From Acidobacteriota bacterium (GTDB lineage: Bacteria > Acidobacteriota > Terriglobia > Terriglobales > Acidobacteriaceae): 64,000 nucleotides of DNA. Below, piece after piece: positions 42,659-50,730 of the stretch. The stretch is taken from contig JAJZBZ010000001.1 in NCBI GenBank assembly GCA_021846275.1, positions 744,001 through 808,000 of the forward strand. Reading direction: 5' to 3'. The stretch's first letter is position 1; each line of letters begins with the position of its first letter. The position numbers and the translations under genes were made by a program. The notes below the pieces were generated by a model, which worked only from the letters and a program-made list of their open reading frames with translations, was not told the origin of the DNA and ran no database searches.

Positions 42659-45600
42659 TTACCAGAGGAGTTTGAGGGCGAACTGGATCTGGCGGGAGGT
42701 GGTGCTGGTGCTGGTGATGACGCCGGCGGTGGGCGAGACGCCGGAAGGCGTGAAGGTGACCAGATTCGGCGTGTTGAAGTTGGCGTGGTTGAGAAGGTTG
42801 AAGAACTCGGCGCGGAACTGGGCGGTGAGGGTGTGGTGGACGGGGATGGACTTGAACATGGAGTAGTCCCAGGTGGCGATGGCGGGGCCGGTGAGGGAGT
42901 CGCGGGTGAGGTTGCCGTAGAAGCCGCTGTCGGTGGGTGGAGCGAGGAATGCGGCGGGGTTGAACCACTGTGTGGGCGTGTGCTCGATGGGCGAACCGTG
43001 GAAGTCGGGGTTGGCGAAGGGGCGGACGGGGTTGCGGATGTCGCCGTTGTTGGAGGGGTTGTAGCTGAGCTGGGGCGTGAAGGGAAATCCGGACTGGAGG
43101 GTGACGATGGAGTTGAGGGTCCAGTCGCTGAGGACGGCGGTGACGAAGGGGTTGGCGTTGTGGAGCAGCGCGCGGTCGGAGCCGAAGGGGAGTTCGTAGC
43201 TGCCGTCGAGGACGGCGACGTTGCGGACGTCGTAGGTGGCCGGACCCCAGTCGGCGTGAATGTCGAAGGGATTGGAGACGAGTCCGGGGGCGTTGCCGGC
43301 GGCGGTGGCGTTGAGGGAGTCGCCGTCGTCGAGGGCTTTGGACCAGGTGTAGACGGCGCGGAACTGGAAGCCGTGGCTCATGCGGTGGTTGAGGTCGGCC
43401 TGGAGGGCATTGTAGGACGAGCTGCCGACGGAGAACCAGGCCCAGGCAGCGCCGAGGGCCGGGTTGGCGGCCGGAGTGCCGGCGGGGATGTAATAGCTGC
43501 CGGCTGGAACGGGCGAGCCGGCGAGCGGCGCGGGGAATTTGCCGGAGTAGGTGGCTGGGCAGGCGGCGGATGGGCACTGGTCGGGGGTTGGTTCGTTGTC
43601 GTCGAGGCTGACGATCTGGTGGTAGCCGTGGGAGCCGATGTAGCCGAGGGTGAAGACGGTGTTTGGGGTGAGTTCGCGCTGGACGCGCAGGGACCAGGAG
43701 AGCAGCGTGGGGGTGCGAAGATCGGGCTGGACGCCGCCGGGAGCGATTTTGGCGTTGGCGGGGATGGGCGAGACGGGCAGCGGAAGCGACGAGACGGGCA
43801 GGTTGGCGATGGAGTAAGAGGGATTGAAGGGCGCGTTCTGGTCCATGCGGTAGCCGAGAGCGTCCTGAAGCTCGTTGTACATGCCGAAGCCGGCGTGGAG
43901 GACGGTTTTGGAGTCAAAAGGCGACCAGGCGAGACCGAGGCGCGGCTGCGGGAGAAACTTCGCGTGGTTGGCGGTGAGGGCGGAGCTGGCGATGCGGGGC
44001 TGGGTCTGGATGATGCCGTTCTGGAAGACGAAGGTGGAGGCGCGGCCATGCGCTTCGTTCCAGCCGTCGGTGAATTCGTCGCGGAATCCGGCGGTGAGAG
44101 TGAGCGAGGGCGCGAGTCGGATGGTGTCCTGAACGAACCAGGCCCCGAGGAGCGAGCGCCAGTTCATTTCGGTGGGCGTGGGATCGTAGAGGAAGCTGCC
44201 GACGGTGCCGGAGAGGAACTGCTGGAGTCCGGTGAAGGTGGCCTGGCCGAACTGGGTGAGCGCGAGGTCTTCGTTGGACTGGAGCTGCTGGAGCCAGAGG
44301 CCGGCGCTGATGTTGTGGCGTCCGGAGTCACGGGTAAGCTTGTCGTCGTAAGTGAAGAGGTTGCGGTTGATGTCGAGATTGCTGCCGGTGTTGCTGCCGG
44401 CGAGGCTGACCTGGGCGGCGGGGTTGGCGGCGGCGCTGCCACCGACGACGACGGTGCCGACGGGATGGCCGGAGACGAATCCGCCGACGCTGGCGGCGGG
44501 AGTGGCGGGAGTGGGTTCGCCGGTGTAGTAGTAAGCTCCGCGGGAGAAGCCGACGCGGGCGGTGTTGAGCAGGGATGGGGAGAAGACGTGGGTTTCGCTG
44601 AGGCTCAGGACCTGTTCGCGGAGGGATTCAAGGTCGGTGCTGTAGAGGTTGGCGCTGGTGGGGGTGACGGAGGCGCTGTCGTCGATGGTGTAGACGGCGG
44701 TGAGGGTGTCGGCGGCGGAGAAGATCTGATCGAGGCGCGTGGTGCCGTAGTCATCGCGGATGGTCTGGAGCGGACTGCTGAAGGATTCGGCAATGCCGCC
44801 GAAGTCGGGTGCGCCGACGGATTGAGTGGGCCAGAGCGAGAGCAGCGGGGTGACGGAGTTGGCGACGCCGACGTAATACAATCCGTCCGCCGGGCAGGGA
44901 TCGGGCGTGGGCGAGACGAGCTTGCAGGGGAGATAGCCGTTGCGGGCGTTGGTGTCCGGTACGAGCGCGACGCCGGTCTGGTGGAGATGCTGGGTGAGTC
45001 CTTCAAAGTTGGCGAAGAGGAATGTTCGGTCGTGGCGAATGGGTCCGCCAAGGGCCGCGCCGAACTGGTTGCGCTGGAAGGGCGGCGTGGAGCCTTTGTC
45101 AAAGTAGTTGGGCGCGTCCAGGGCGCTGTTGCGGAGGAACTCGTAGAGCGAGCCGTGGTATTGGTTGGTGCCGCCGCGGGTGACGATGAGCACCTGTGCG
45201 CCGGGCCGCTTGCCGTATTCGGCGCTGTAACTGTCGCGGAGGACGTTGAACTCCTGAACGGATTCGACGCCGAGCAGGAGCTGGCTGACGCCGCCGGGCT
45301 GCATGTTGTTCTCCGCCGCGCCGGTGAACTCGATGCCGTTCAACAGGAAGAGATTCTGCTGGGGACGGTTGCCGGAGACGGAGAAGTTGTTGCCGACGGT
45401 GGAGTTGGTGATGCCCACGCCGCCGACCTTCTGGTCGGTGAAGTTGACGATGCCGGGATTGAGGGTGAGCAGCTCGTCGTAGCTGCGGCCGTTGAGCGGG
45501 AGATTGCGAATCTGAGCGCCGCTGACGAGGCCGGAGATGTCGGACGTGGACAGACTGACGGGCGAGGCGTCGGCGTTGACGACGACGCGCTGCGGGACGG

Positions 45601-45952
45601 CGCTGGGATGGAGGGTGAAGGTCAGTTGCGCGTCCTGGCCGATGACGAGGTGGATGCCGGTGCGGGTGATGGCGGCGAATCCGGAGCCGGAGACCTGAAG
45701 CTGGTAACTGCCGACAGGCAGGGACTGGACCTCAAAATGACCGCTGCCGTCGGTGACGGTGGCGCGTTGCAGGTCCGTATCGAGGCTGGTGACGGCGACG
45801 GATGCGCTGGGAACGACAGCGCCGGAGGAATCCTGGACGGTGCCGGCGAGAGTGGCCTGCGCGCGGGCGCGGAACGGGAACAGCGCGAAGAAAAGAATAA
45901 GAATCCACCATCGAAACGCACAGCAGCGGGAGAGAAAAGCAGGACGAGCCAC
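42659..45952 (-). CDS. Oar-like TonB-dependent receptor with carboxypeptidase-regulatory domain
   Basis: 1097 residues with a signal peptide (WWILILFFALFPFRARAQ), a CarboxypepD_reg domain (ATLAGTVQDSSGAVVPSASV, SLPVGSYQLQVSGSGF), a plug (IRNLPLNGRSYDELLTLNPG) and a large barrel with typical acidobacterial motifs (FDSKTVLHAGFGMYNELQDA, YTWSKALDDGDSLN, FFNLLNHANFNTPN) and a C-terminus rich in aromatics (IQFALKLLW). These receptors import large ligands across the outer membrane; the substrate is unknown. The start is a GTG. The gene is alone on its strand and flanked on both sides by members of one repeat family, which is unusual. Confidence 0.92.
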   Translation of the reverse strand: MARPAFLSRCCAFRWWILILFFALFPFRARAQATLAGTVQDSSGAVVPSASVAVTSLDTDLQRATVTDGSGHFEVQSLPVGSYQLQVSGSGFAAITRTGIHLVIGQDAQLTFTLHPSAVPQRVVVNADASPVSLSTSDISGLVSGAQIRNLPLNGRSYDELLTLNPGIVNFTDQKVGGVGITNSTVGNNFSVSGNRPQQNLFLLNGIEFTGAAENNMQPGGVSQLLLGVESVQEFNVLRDSYSAEYGKRPGAQVLIVTRGGTNQYHGSLYEFLRNSALDAPNYFDKGSTPPFQRNQFGAALGGPIRHDRTFLFANFEGLTQHLHQTGVALVPDTNARNGYLPCKLVSPTPDPCPADGLYYVGVANSVTPLLSLWPTQSVGAPDFGGIAESFSSPLQTIRDDYGTTRLDQIFSAADTLTAVYTIDDSASVTPTSANLYSTDLESLREQVLSLSETHVFSPSLLNTARVGFSRGAYYYTGEPTPATPAASVGGFVSGHPVGTVVVGGSAAANPAAQVSLAGSNTGSNLDINRNLFTYDDKLTRDSGRHNISAGLWLQQLQSNEDLALTQFGQATFTGLQQFLSGTVGSFLYDPTPTEMNWRSLLGAWFVQDTIRLAPSLTLTAGFRDEFTDGWNEAHGRASTFVFQNGIIQTQPRIASSALTANHAKFLPQPRLGLAWSPFDSKTVLHAGFGMYNELQDALGYRMDQNAPFNPSYSIANLPVSSLPLPVSPIPANAKIAPGGVQPDLRTPTLLSWSLRVQRELTPNTVFTLGYIGSHGYHQIVSLDDNEPTPDQCPSAACPATYSGKFPAPLAGSPVPAGSYYIPAGTPAANPALGAAWAWFSVGSSSYNALQADLNHRMSHGFQFRAVYTWSKALDDGDSLNATAAGNAPGLVSNPFDIHADWGPATYDVRNVAVLDGSYELPFGSDRALLHNANPFVTAVLSDWTLNSIVTLQSGFPFTPQLSYNPSNNGDIRNPVRPFANPDFHGSPIEHTPTQWFNPAAFLAPPTDSGFYGNLTRDSLTGPAIATWDYSMFKSIPVHHTLTAQFRAEFFNLLNHANFNTPNLVTFTPSGVSPTAGVITSTSTTSRQIQFALKLLW

Positions 45953-46057
45953 GGAACCTCACAGGATGGAGACGCGCGGGATCCGCTTGCTGAAACCGAC
46001 CGCGCCGGATGCTACGAATTTATATTTATCGAATCGTTACGTCAACCACTGCGTGGG

Positions 46058-46192
46058 GCAGCCGCGCGCTTTGCGCGCCACGAACTGCTGTGGCGCTCCC
46101 GATGGTCGGCATTGCATGAAGCAGCCGCACGCTTTGCGCGCCGTGCGTGGAGGACGCGGAGATTGTAGCCGCTCCCGCTGGTCGCGGGATGG
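46058..46192. repeat. Two partial copies of the 135-bp repeat family
   Basis: GCAGCCGCGCGCTTTGCGCG begins at 46058 and continues as CCACGAACTGCTGTGGCGC; a second copy starts GCATTGCATGAAGCAGCCGC near 46109 and ends with CCGCTCCCGCTGGTCGCGGG by 46190. Both match the units at 42121-42545. They lie upstream of the receptor gene, with the three full copies downstream of it. Confidence 0.8.
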
Positions 46193-46233
46193 TTTTACGG
46201 AGGTTGACGGGAAGCTGAGGACGAATAGCCTCA

Positions 46234-46275
46234 GACGACTGACCCCTGACGACTGATCCCTGACGACTGATCCCT
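46234..46275. repeat. Three 14-bp direct repeats
   Basis: GACGACTGACCCCT, GACGACTGATCCCT and GACGACTGATCCCT follow each other without gaps, just downstream of the stop of the HTH-TOBE gene. It is the same unit as at 2643-2670. Confidence 0.8.
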
Positions 46276-46310
46276 AGCGGCTGAGGTCTCAGCGATCCTC
46301 CACAGCGATT

Positions 46311-46730
46311 TCAGAGGTCGAGGCGCTCGATCATGACGTCGGTGGATTTGACGAGGGCGGCGACGCGTTCGCCTTTGGCGAGGCCGAGTTCGCGGGCGGC
46401 GTCGGCGGTGATGATGGCCATCATCTCGAAGTCGCCGACGGTGAGGACGACCTCGGCCATCAATCCTTCGATGCGGAGGCTCGTGATGGTGCCGACAAGT
46501 TGGTTGCGTCCGCTGACGCGGCGGTAGCGAGTGCGGGATTGCTGGTCGGCGCGCGCGCTGTCGGCGACGAGGAATGGGCGGAGATGGGCCAGGCTGAGGC
46601 GATGATGGCCGCCGGGAGTGAGCGTGGTCCTGAGCTTGCCGTCGAGAATCCACTTCTTGATGGCGGGGTAACTGATGCCGAGCATGCGCGCGGCTTCCCG
46701 CGGGGTGTAGAGCTGGGTGCGGTCTTCCAT
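46311..46730 (-). CDS. Helix-turn-helix regulator with TOBE (molybdate-binding type) domain
   Basis: 139 residues. The N-terminal ~55 are an excisionase/MerR-like helix-turn-helix (YTPREAARMLGISYPAIKKW, TLTPGGHHRLSLAHLRPFL). The C-terminal ~70 form a TOBE/Mop domain (SGRNQLVGTITSLRIEGLMA, DAARELGLAKGERVAALVKS, TDVMIERL), which in Mop and ModE proteins binds molybdate or tungstate. It is therefore probably a molybdate-responsive regulator. The ATG at 46730 has GAGG before it. The frame extends far upstream antisense-like over the peptidase gene but that part is not coding. No mod transporter genes are adjacent. Confidence 0.85.
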   Translation of the reverse strand: MEDRTQLYTPREAARMLGISYPAIKKWILDGKLRTTLTPGGHHRLSLAHLRPFLVADSARADQQSRTRYRRVSGRNQLVGTITSLRIEGLMAEVVLTVGDFEMMAIITADAARELGLAKGERVAALVKSTDVMIERLDL

Positions 46731-46806
46731 CCCCTCACTTGTAGCACGTTTCTGGCGCGCTGTGGGCGGAGAAAATCGGACGGAATTGGGAGAAATCGGC
46801 GCGCAG

Positions 46807-49800
46807 CTACTGGACCGTGACGGCGACCGTGGCGCTGGTGGTGATGGCCGAGTTCTGGCTGTCGGTGGCGGTGACCTGAATACTGTAGGTTCCGGCGGTG
46901 ATGAGTGAGGATGAGCCTCCGCAGGCCGTGAAGGGCAGCGCGGCGGTGGCCAGGAGCAGCGCGAGCAGGAGCAGGCGGGCTGTGTTGCGACTGATGCTCG
47001 AAAGGCTGGCCCGGCGGCGCGCGCGGCAGAGCGGAAGAAGCAACAGAGCGACCAGGAACGCAAGTCCGGGCGGAGCGATGCCTCCGGCTGTGACACCGGA
47101 TGGAAGCTGGGTTCCGGCGCCGAAGATGAGCAGCAGCGGCTGGGCCGTGGCGTTGGCGGCGAGCGGGACCGAGGCAGGGTCAAGGCCGCACTGCGGCGGG
47201 TTGGGAGCGGTGGTGGAGCCGGTGAGCTTGCAGGTGAGCAGGACCGTGCCGGAGTAACCGGAGAGCGAGGTGAGCGTGAGCGTGTCGGCGGCGGTCGAGT
47301 GAATGGAGTTGACGGTGACGGGCGGAGCGGTGAGCGAGAAGTTGGCAACGCCGTGGATGAGGACGCCGGGCGAGGTGGACGCGGCATAATTGGCGTCGCC
47401 TGAGTAAGTGGCGGTGAGCGAGTTGGCGCCGGGCGGCGGAGGGTTGAGCGTGAGAGTGGCCGAGCCAGAGGCAAGCGATGTGGACGAGGCGGCGAGACCG
47501 GCGAGCGGGACGGTGGCAAGGGTTGTGGAGCCGTTCCTGAGCGCGATGGAGCCGGTGGGCGCGACGCCGAGACTGTCCGCCGCAAGCTGGACGGTGAAGG
47601 TGATGGGCGAGCCGGTGTACGTGGTGGCCGAACTGGTGAGCGTGAGCGTGGTGGTGGCCGGGGCGACGGTGAGCGGCGCGGCGGCGGTGCTGGGGTTGAA
47701 GCTGGCGTCGCCGGAGTAACTGGCCGAGACGGTGGCGGTGCCGGTGGGCAGCAGCGAGGGGGTGGTGGCGGCGGTGCCGCCGATGCCGAGCGGCTGGGTG
47801 CTGAGCGGGGTGGTTCCGAAGGCGAAGGAGACGGTGCCGGTGGCTGCGCCGTCGGGCTGGAGCGTGCCGTTGACGGTGGGCGAGGCGTTGCCGTAGGGCT
47901 GCGCGAGAAACTGGACGAGCGAGCCGTAGTGTATGGCGGAGTTGGCGGCGACGGAGCCGGTGGCCGGGTCGGTGACCGACCAGGTGAGCAGAGTGGTGCT
48001 CGACTCCGGCGTGATGGAGATGGTGACGGGTTGGGAAGTGCTGCCGGCGAGCGAGGCTGCGCCGCCGTAAGAGGCGGTGAGCGGGTAAGTGCCGCCGGGA
48101 AGGCTGGTGAGCGTGAGCGGGCCGGTGGAACCGTTGGCGACGAGCGGGTAAGCGCCGACGGCGACGCCTTCCGGCGTGAAGACAGGGTTGGCGTTGTCGG
48201 CGTGGAGGGCGACGGAGCCGGTGGGCGTGGCAGGGCTGGTGGGGGTGGACGAGCCGGCGGTGACGGCGATGGTGACGGTGACGGGCTGGCCGTGCTGGAC
48301 GCTGGACGGGGTGACGGTGAGCTGGGTGGTGGTGGAGGCGAGCGGGACGGACGACCAGGCGGCGACGAGCGCGGCGGCGTCGACACTGCCGAGGCCGGTG
48401 GCCTGGTCCCATCCGGCGGCGGCGTTGAAGCCGGTGAGGAAGTCGGAGCCGAGGGAGTTGGACTGGCAGTTGGGCGTGGCGGCGAGGCAGGCGACGGAGT
48501 TGTTGCCGGTGGTGACGTCGTGGAAGACGGATGGCTGGGTGCGGGCGAGGTTATAGAGCACGGCAGCGGGCTGGCCGAGCCGCGCGCCGGTGGACTGGCG
48601 GACGAGCGCGAGGATGGCGGCGATGGCGGCGGTGGCCGAGGATGTTCCGCCGGTGGAGGTGAGGTTGAACTGGCCGTTGGTTCCGGGCTGGCAGTCGGGG
48701 ACTGGATTGCCGGAGGCGTCGGTGTCCTGGTCGGTGCAGATGCCCCAGGCGGCGTAATCAAAACCAGTGGAGGCAAAGAGCGAGAGATCGGGCAGGTCGC
48801 GAACGCCGTCGGACGGCACGCCGGGCGCGGATTGCCAGTAGGGCTTGGCGTAGCCGCTGGCGCAGGTGCTGGCCTGGGTGGCGGTGAGCGTGGCGGTCGA
48901 GCAGGAGCTGGCTCCGCCACCGGCGGCGAGGATGGAAGCGTAGGGCACAGGCAGGGCGATGTTCTGGGCGAGCGTGGCGGGTGGGTAGGCGGTGGAGGAT
49001 TCGTTCCAGGGGACTTCCGGGATGTAACCGAGGACGGAGAGCAGCGAGCCGGGAGCGTTGGTGGTGGAGACGTAGTTGGGGAAGTTGGCTCCGCCGCCGT
49101 CGGGTCCGGCGAGGACGGCGAAGTCGGTGCCGCCTATGGCGAGATTCCAGGGCGTGGAGGCAAGGCCGTTGACGGCGAGTCCGCCGGTGGCGGCGGTTTC
49201 GAGGGTCGGGTCGTCGCAGGCCGCTGTGCCGGAGTCTCCGGCGGCGACGAGCACGGAGATGCCCTGCGCGGCGGCTTGTTCCCAGAGAGTGTTGTAGAAG
49301 GCGTTGCCGCTGGTGCCGAGTGAGGATTCACAGGCCGAGGCGCTGACGACGAGGATGTCGGCGAGGTTGTCGTCGATGGCGCGGACGAGGGCGAGATTGA
49401 GGCCGGAGTCGACGTTGGTGTCGGCGGCGGTGTAAAGCAGGATGCGGGCGGCGGGCGCGAGTCCGCCGGCGACCTCGGTGTCGAGGTAGGACTGGACGGC
49501 GGTGGAGGTGATGCCGGGATCGGTGGCTCCGTCAAGGACGACGGTGGGCGCGTTGGCGGCGAGGCCGAAGAGCGAGCGGTAGTTGGCGACCTGGGTGGGG
49601 TCGATGTTGGAGGTGGCGGCGATGGCGATGGTCGCGCCGGTGCCGTCGAGCGAGGTGCCGGTGAAGGCGGCGTTGAGGGCGTGATTGGGCAGGTCGTAGA
49701 GCGTGGCCGCGTCGGAGGGTCCGAGAGCGAGGAAGTTTCCTGTGGCCGAGGTGGTGGTGTATTGAGGATGGATTCCGGGCAGTGCGGAACTGGACGCAGC

Positions 49801-50631
49801 GGAATTGGGCTGGGCGGGGTTGGCGTGAAAGCTGCGGGTTTCGGCGTTGAAGCTGAGGGAGGGTCCGCGATGGGCGGCGCTGGCGAGGGGAATGTTGCCG
49901 AGAGCGGCGAAGCCACGGATGACTGGAGCAAGCGCGGCGGGGATTTGCGGGTCGTTGATGGCGATGAGGCGCTCGCCCGCGTCCGGATTGCCGGTGGGGT
50001 TGCCGTTCTGGCCGCTGGCGAGATTTTCGTCGCCGGGGACGGAGACGCGGTGGATGGCGACGTGGAAGGCGGATTGCAACTGCGCGACGGAGCCGGAGAA
50101 TTCGAGGACGGTGCGACCGGCGCTGACGCGGGCGATGGTGAATCCCTGGGACTGGAGCCAGGCGGTGACGGCGGCGAGGTCGGAGTCAACGAGGCCGAAG
50201 CGCGCGGCGAAATCGGCGGGCGTGAGCCAGCGATGGAACGCGGGCGAGGCGGGGTTTTGCTGGGACTGGAGCAGGGATTGGAGGGATGGCTCGTTCTGAG
50301 CGCCGAGGAGCAGGAGCAGGCGTGGCGCGGCGGTATCGGGCGTGGCTGGGCCGAGATCGACAGCACGACGCGGCAGAACGGGATGGGAACCGGGGAGCGT
50401 GACGCGCTGGTCGAGGTCGATGGGCTGGGTGATGAGCGGGGAGCGATGGAACTGGGCGGCGGCATCGGCGGATGAGTCGGAAATTGGGCTGAGTGCGGAC
50501 TGTGCCAGCGCGGGTGCGGCAAGCGAGGAAGCAGCGAGACAGAGCGCGAAGCCGAGAACCGGACTGGGCGTGAGAGATCGGACAGAGCAGCGCTGGCGGC
50601 GGCGGGACGGTGAGAAAAAAGAGCGTTGCAT
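46807..50631 (-). CDS. Large secreted S53 (sedolisin)-family protein with Ig-like repeats; catalytic Glu position is Gln
   Basis: 1274 residues. A signal peptide (LGFALCLAASSLAAPALAQS) is followed by a pro-kumamolisin-type propeptide (FHRWLTPADFAARFGLVDSD, TIARVSAGRTVLEFSGSVAQ) and the S53 core. The serine motif is intact (STGGTSSATAAIAAI, Ser about residue 664), and the Asp of the E-x-x-x-D pair is present (about 384), but the Glu place is Gln (AVQSYLDTEVAGG, residue about 380). Three to four Ig-like domains follow (TLTSLPGGTYPLTASYGG, LLPTGTATVSASYSGDAS, GANSLTATYSGDANY). Then come two hydrophobic helices and a final Ig-like piece. The ATG at 50631 has a GGAG site. Acid-active peptidase activity is doubtful. 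Confidence 0.88.
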   Translation of the reverse strand: MQRSFFSPSRRRQRCSVRSLTPSPVLGFALCLAASSLAAPALAQSALSPISDSSADAAAQFHRSPLITQPIDLDQRVTLPGSHPVLPRRAVDLGPATPDTAAPRLLLLLGAQNEPSLQSLLQSQQNPASPAFHRWLTPADFAARFGLVDSDLAAVTAWLQSQGFTIARVSAGRTVLEFSGSVAQLQSAFHVAIHRVSVPGDENLASGQNGNPTGNPDAGERLIAINDPQIPAALAPVIRGFAALGNIPLASAAHRGPSLSFNAETRSFHANPAQPNSAASSSALPGIHPQYTTTSATGNFLALGPSDAATLYDLPNHALNAAFTGTSLDGTGATIAIAATSNIDPTQVANYRSLFGLAANAPTVVLDGATDPGITSTAVQSYLDTEVAGGLAPAARILLYTAADTNVDSGLNLALVRAIDDNLADILVVSASACESSLGTSGNAFYNTLWEQAAAQGISVLVAAGDSGTAACDDPTLETAATGGLAVNGLASTPWNLAIGGTDFAVLAGPDGGGANFPNYVSTTNAPGSLLSVLGYIPEVPWNESSTAYPPATLAQNIALPVPYASILAAGGGASSCSTATLTATQASTCASGYAKPYWQSAPGVPSDGVRDLPDLSLFASTGFDYAAWGICTDQDTDASGNPVPDCQPGTNGQFNLTSTGGTSSATAAIAAILALVRQSTGARLGQPAAVLYNLARTQPSVFHDVTTGNNSVACLAATPNCQSNSLGSDFLTGFNAAAGWDQATGLGSVDAAALVAAWSSVPLASTTTQLTVTPSSVQHGQPVTVTIAVTAGSSTPTSPATPTGSVALHADNANPVFTPEGVAVGAYPLVANGSTGPLTLTSLPGGTYPLTASYGGAASLAGSTSQPVTISITPESSTTLLTWSVTDPATGSVAANSAIHYGSLVQFLAQPYGNASPTVNGTLQPDGAATGTVSFAFGTTPLSTQPLGIGGTAATTPSLLPTGTATVSASYSGDASFNPSTAAAPLTVAPATTTLTLTSSATTYTGSPITFTVQLAADSLGVAPTGSIALRNGSTTLATVPLAGLAASSTSLASGSATLTLNPPPPGANSLTATYSGDANYAASTSPGVLIHGVANFSLTAPPVTVNSIHSTAADTLTLTSLSGYSGTVLLTCKLTGSTTAPNPPQCGLDPASVPLAANATAQPLLLIFGAGTQLPSGVTAGGIAPPGLAFLVALLLLPLCRARRRASLSSISRNTARLLLLALLLATAALPFTACGGSSSLITAGTYSIQVTATDSQNSAITTSATVAVTVQ

Positions 50632-50730
50632 GAGGACTCCGCAGGGCAGAAAACTGCCGGTCGCAGGTTGAGTATGCAAGCGACCGGCAGAGCGGAGGTG
50701 AGGATTTTCTTAGGGAATTTTTAGTTGAGT

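Noticed and set aside
42650-46168. 1172-codon open frame on the plus strand
   Set aside because: It is antisense to the Oar-like receptor gene; its Gly/Val/Glu-rich translation is what reverse-frame reading of high-GC coding DNA gives, and no domain is recognisable.
46731-48920. Upstream part of the long minus-strand frame that contains the HTH-TOBE gene
   Set aside because: It is a Pro/Ser/Ala/Arg-rich out-of-frame reading of the S53 gene on the same strand; only the last 139 codons look real.
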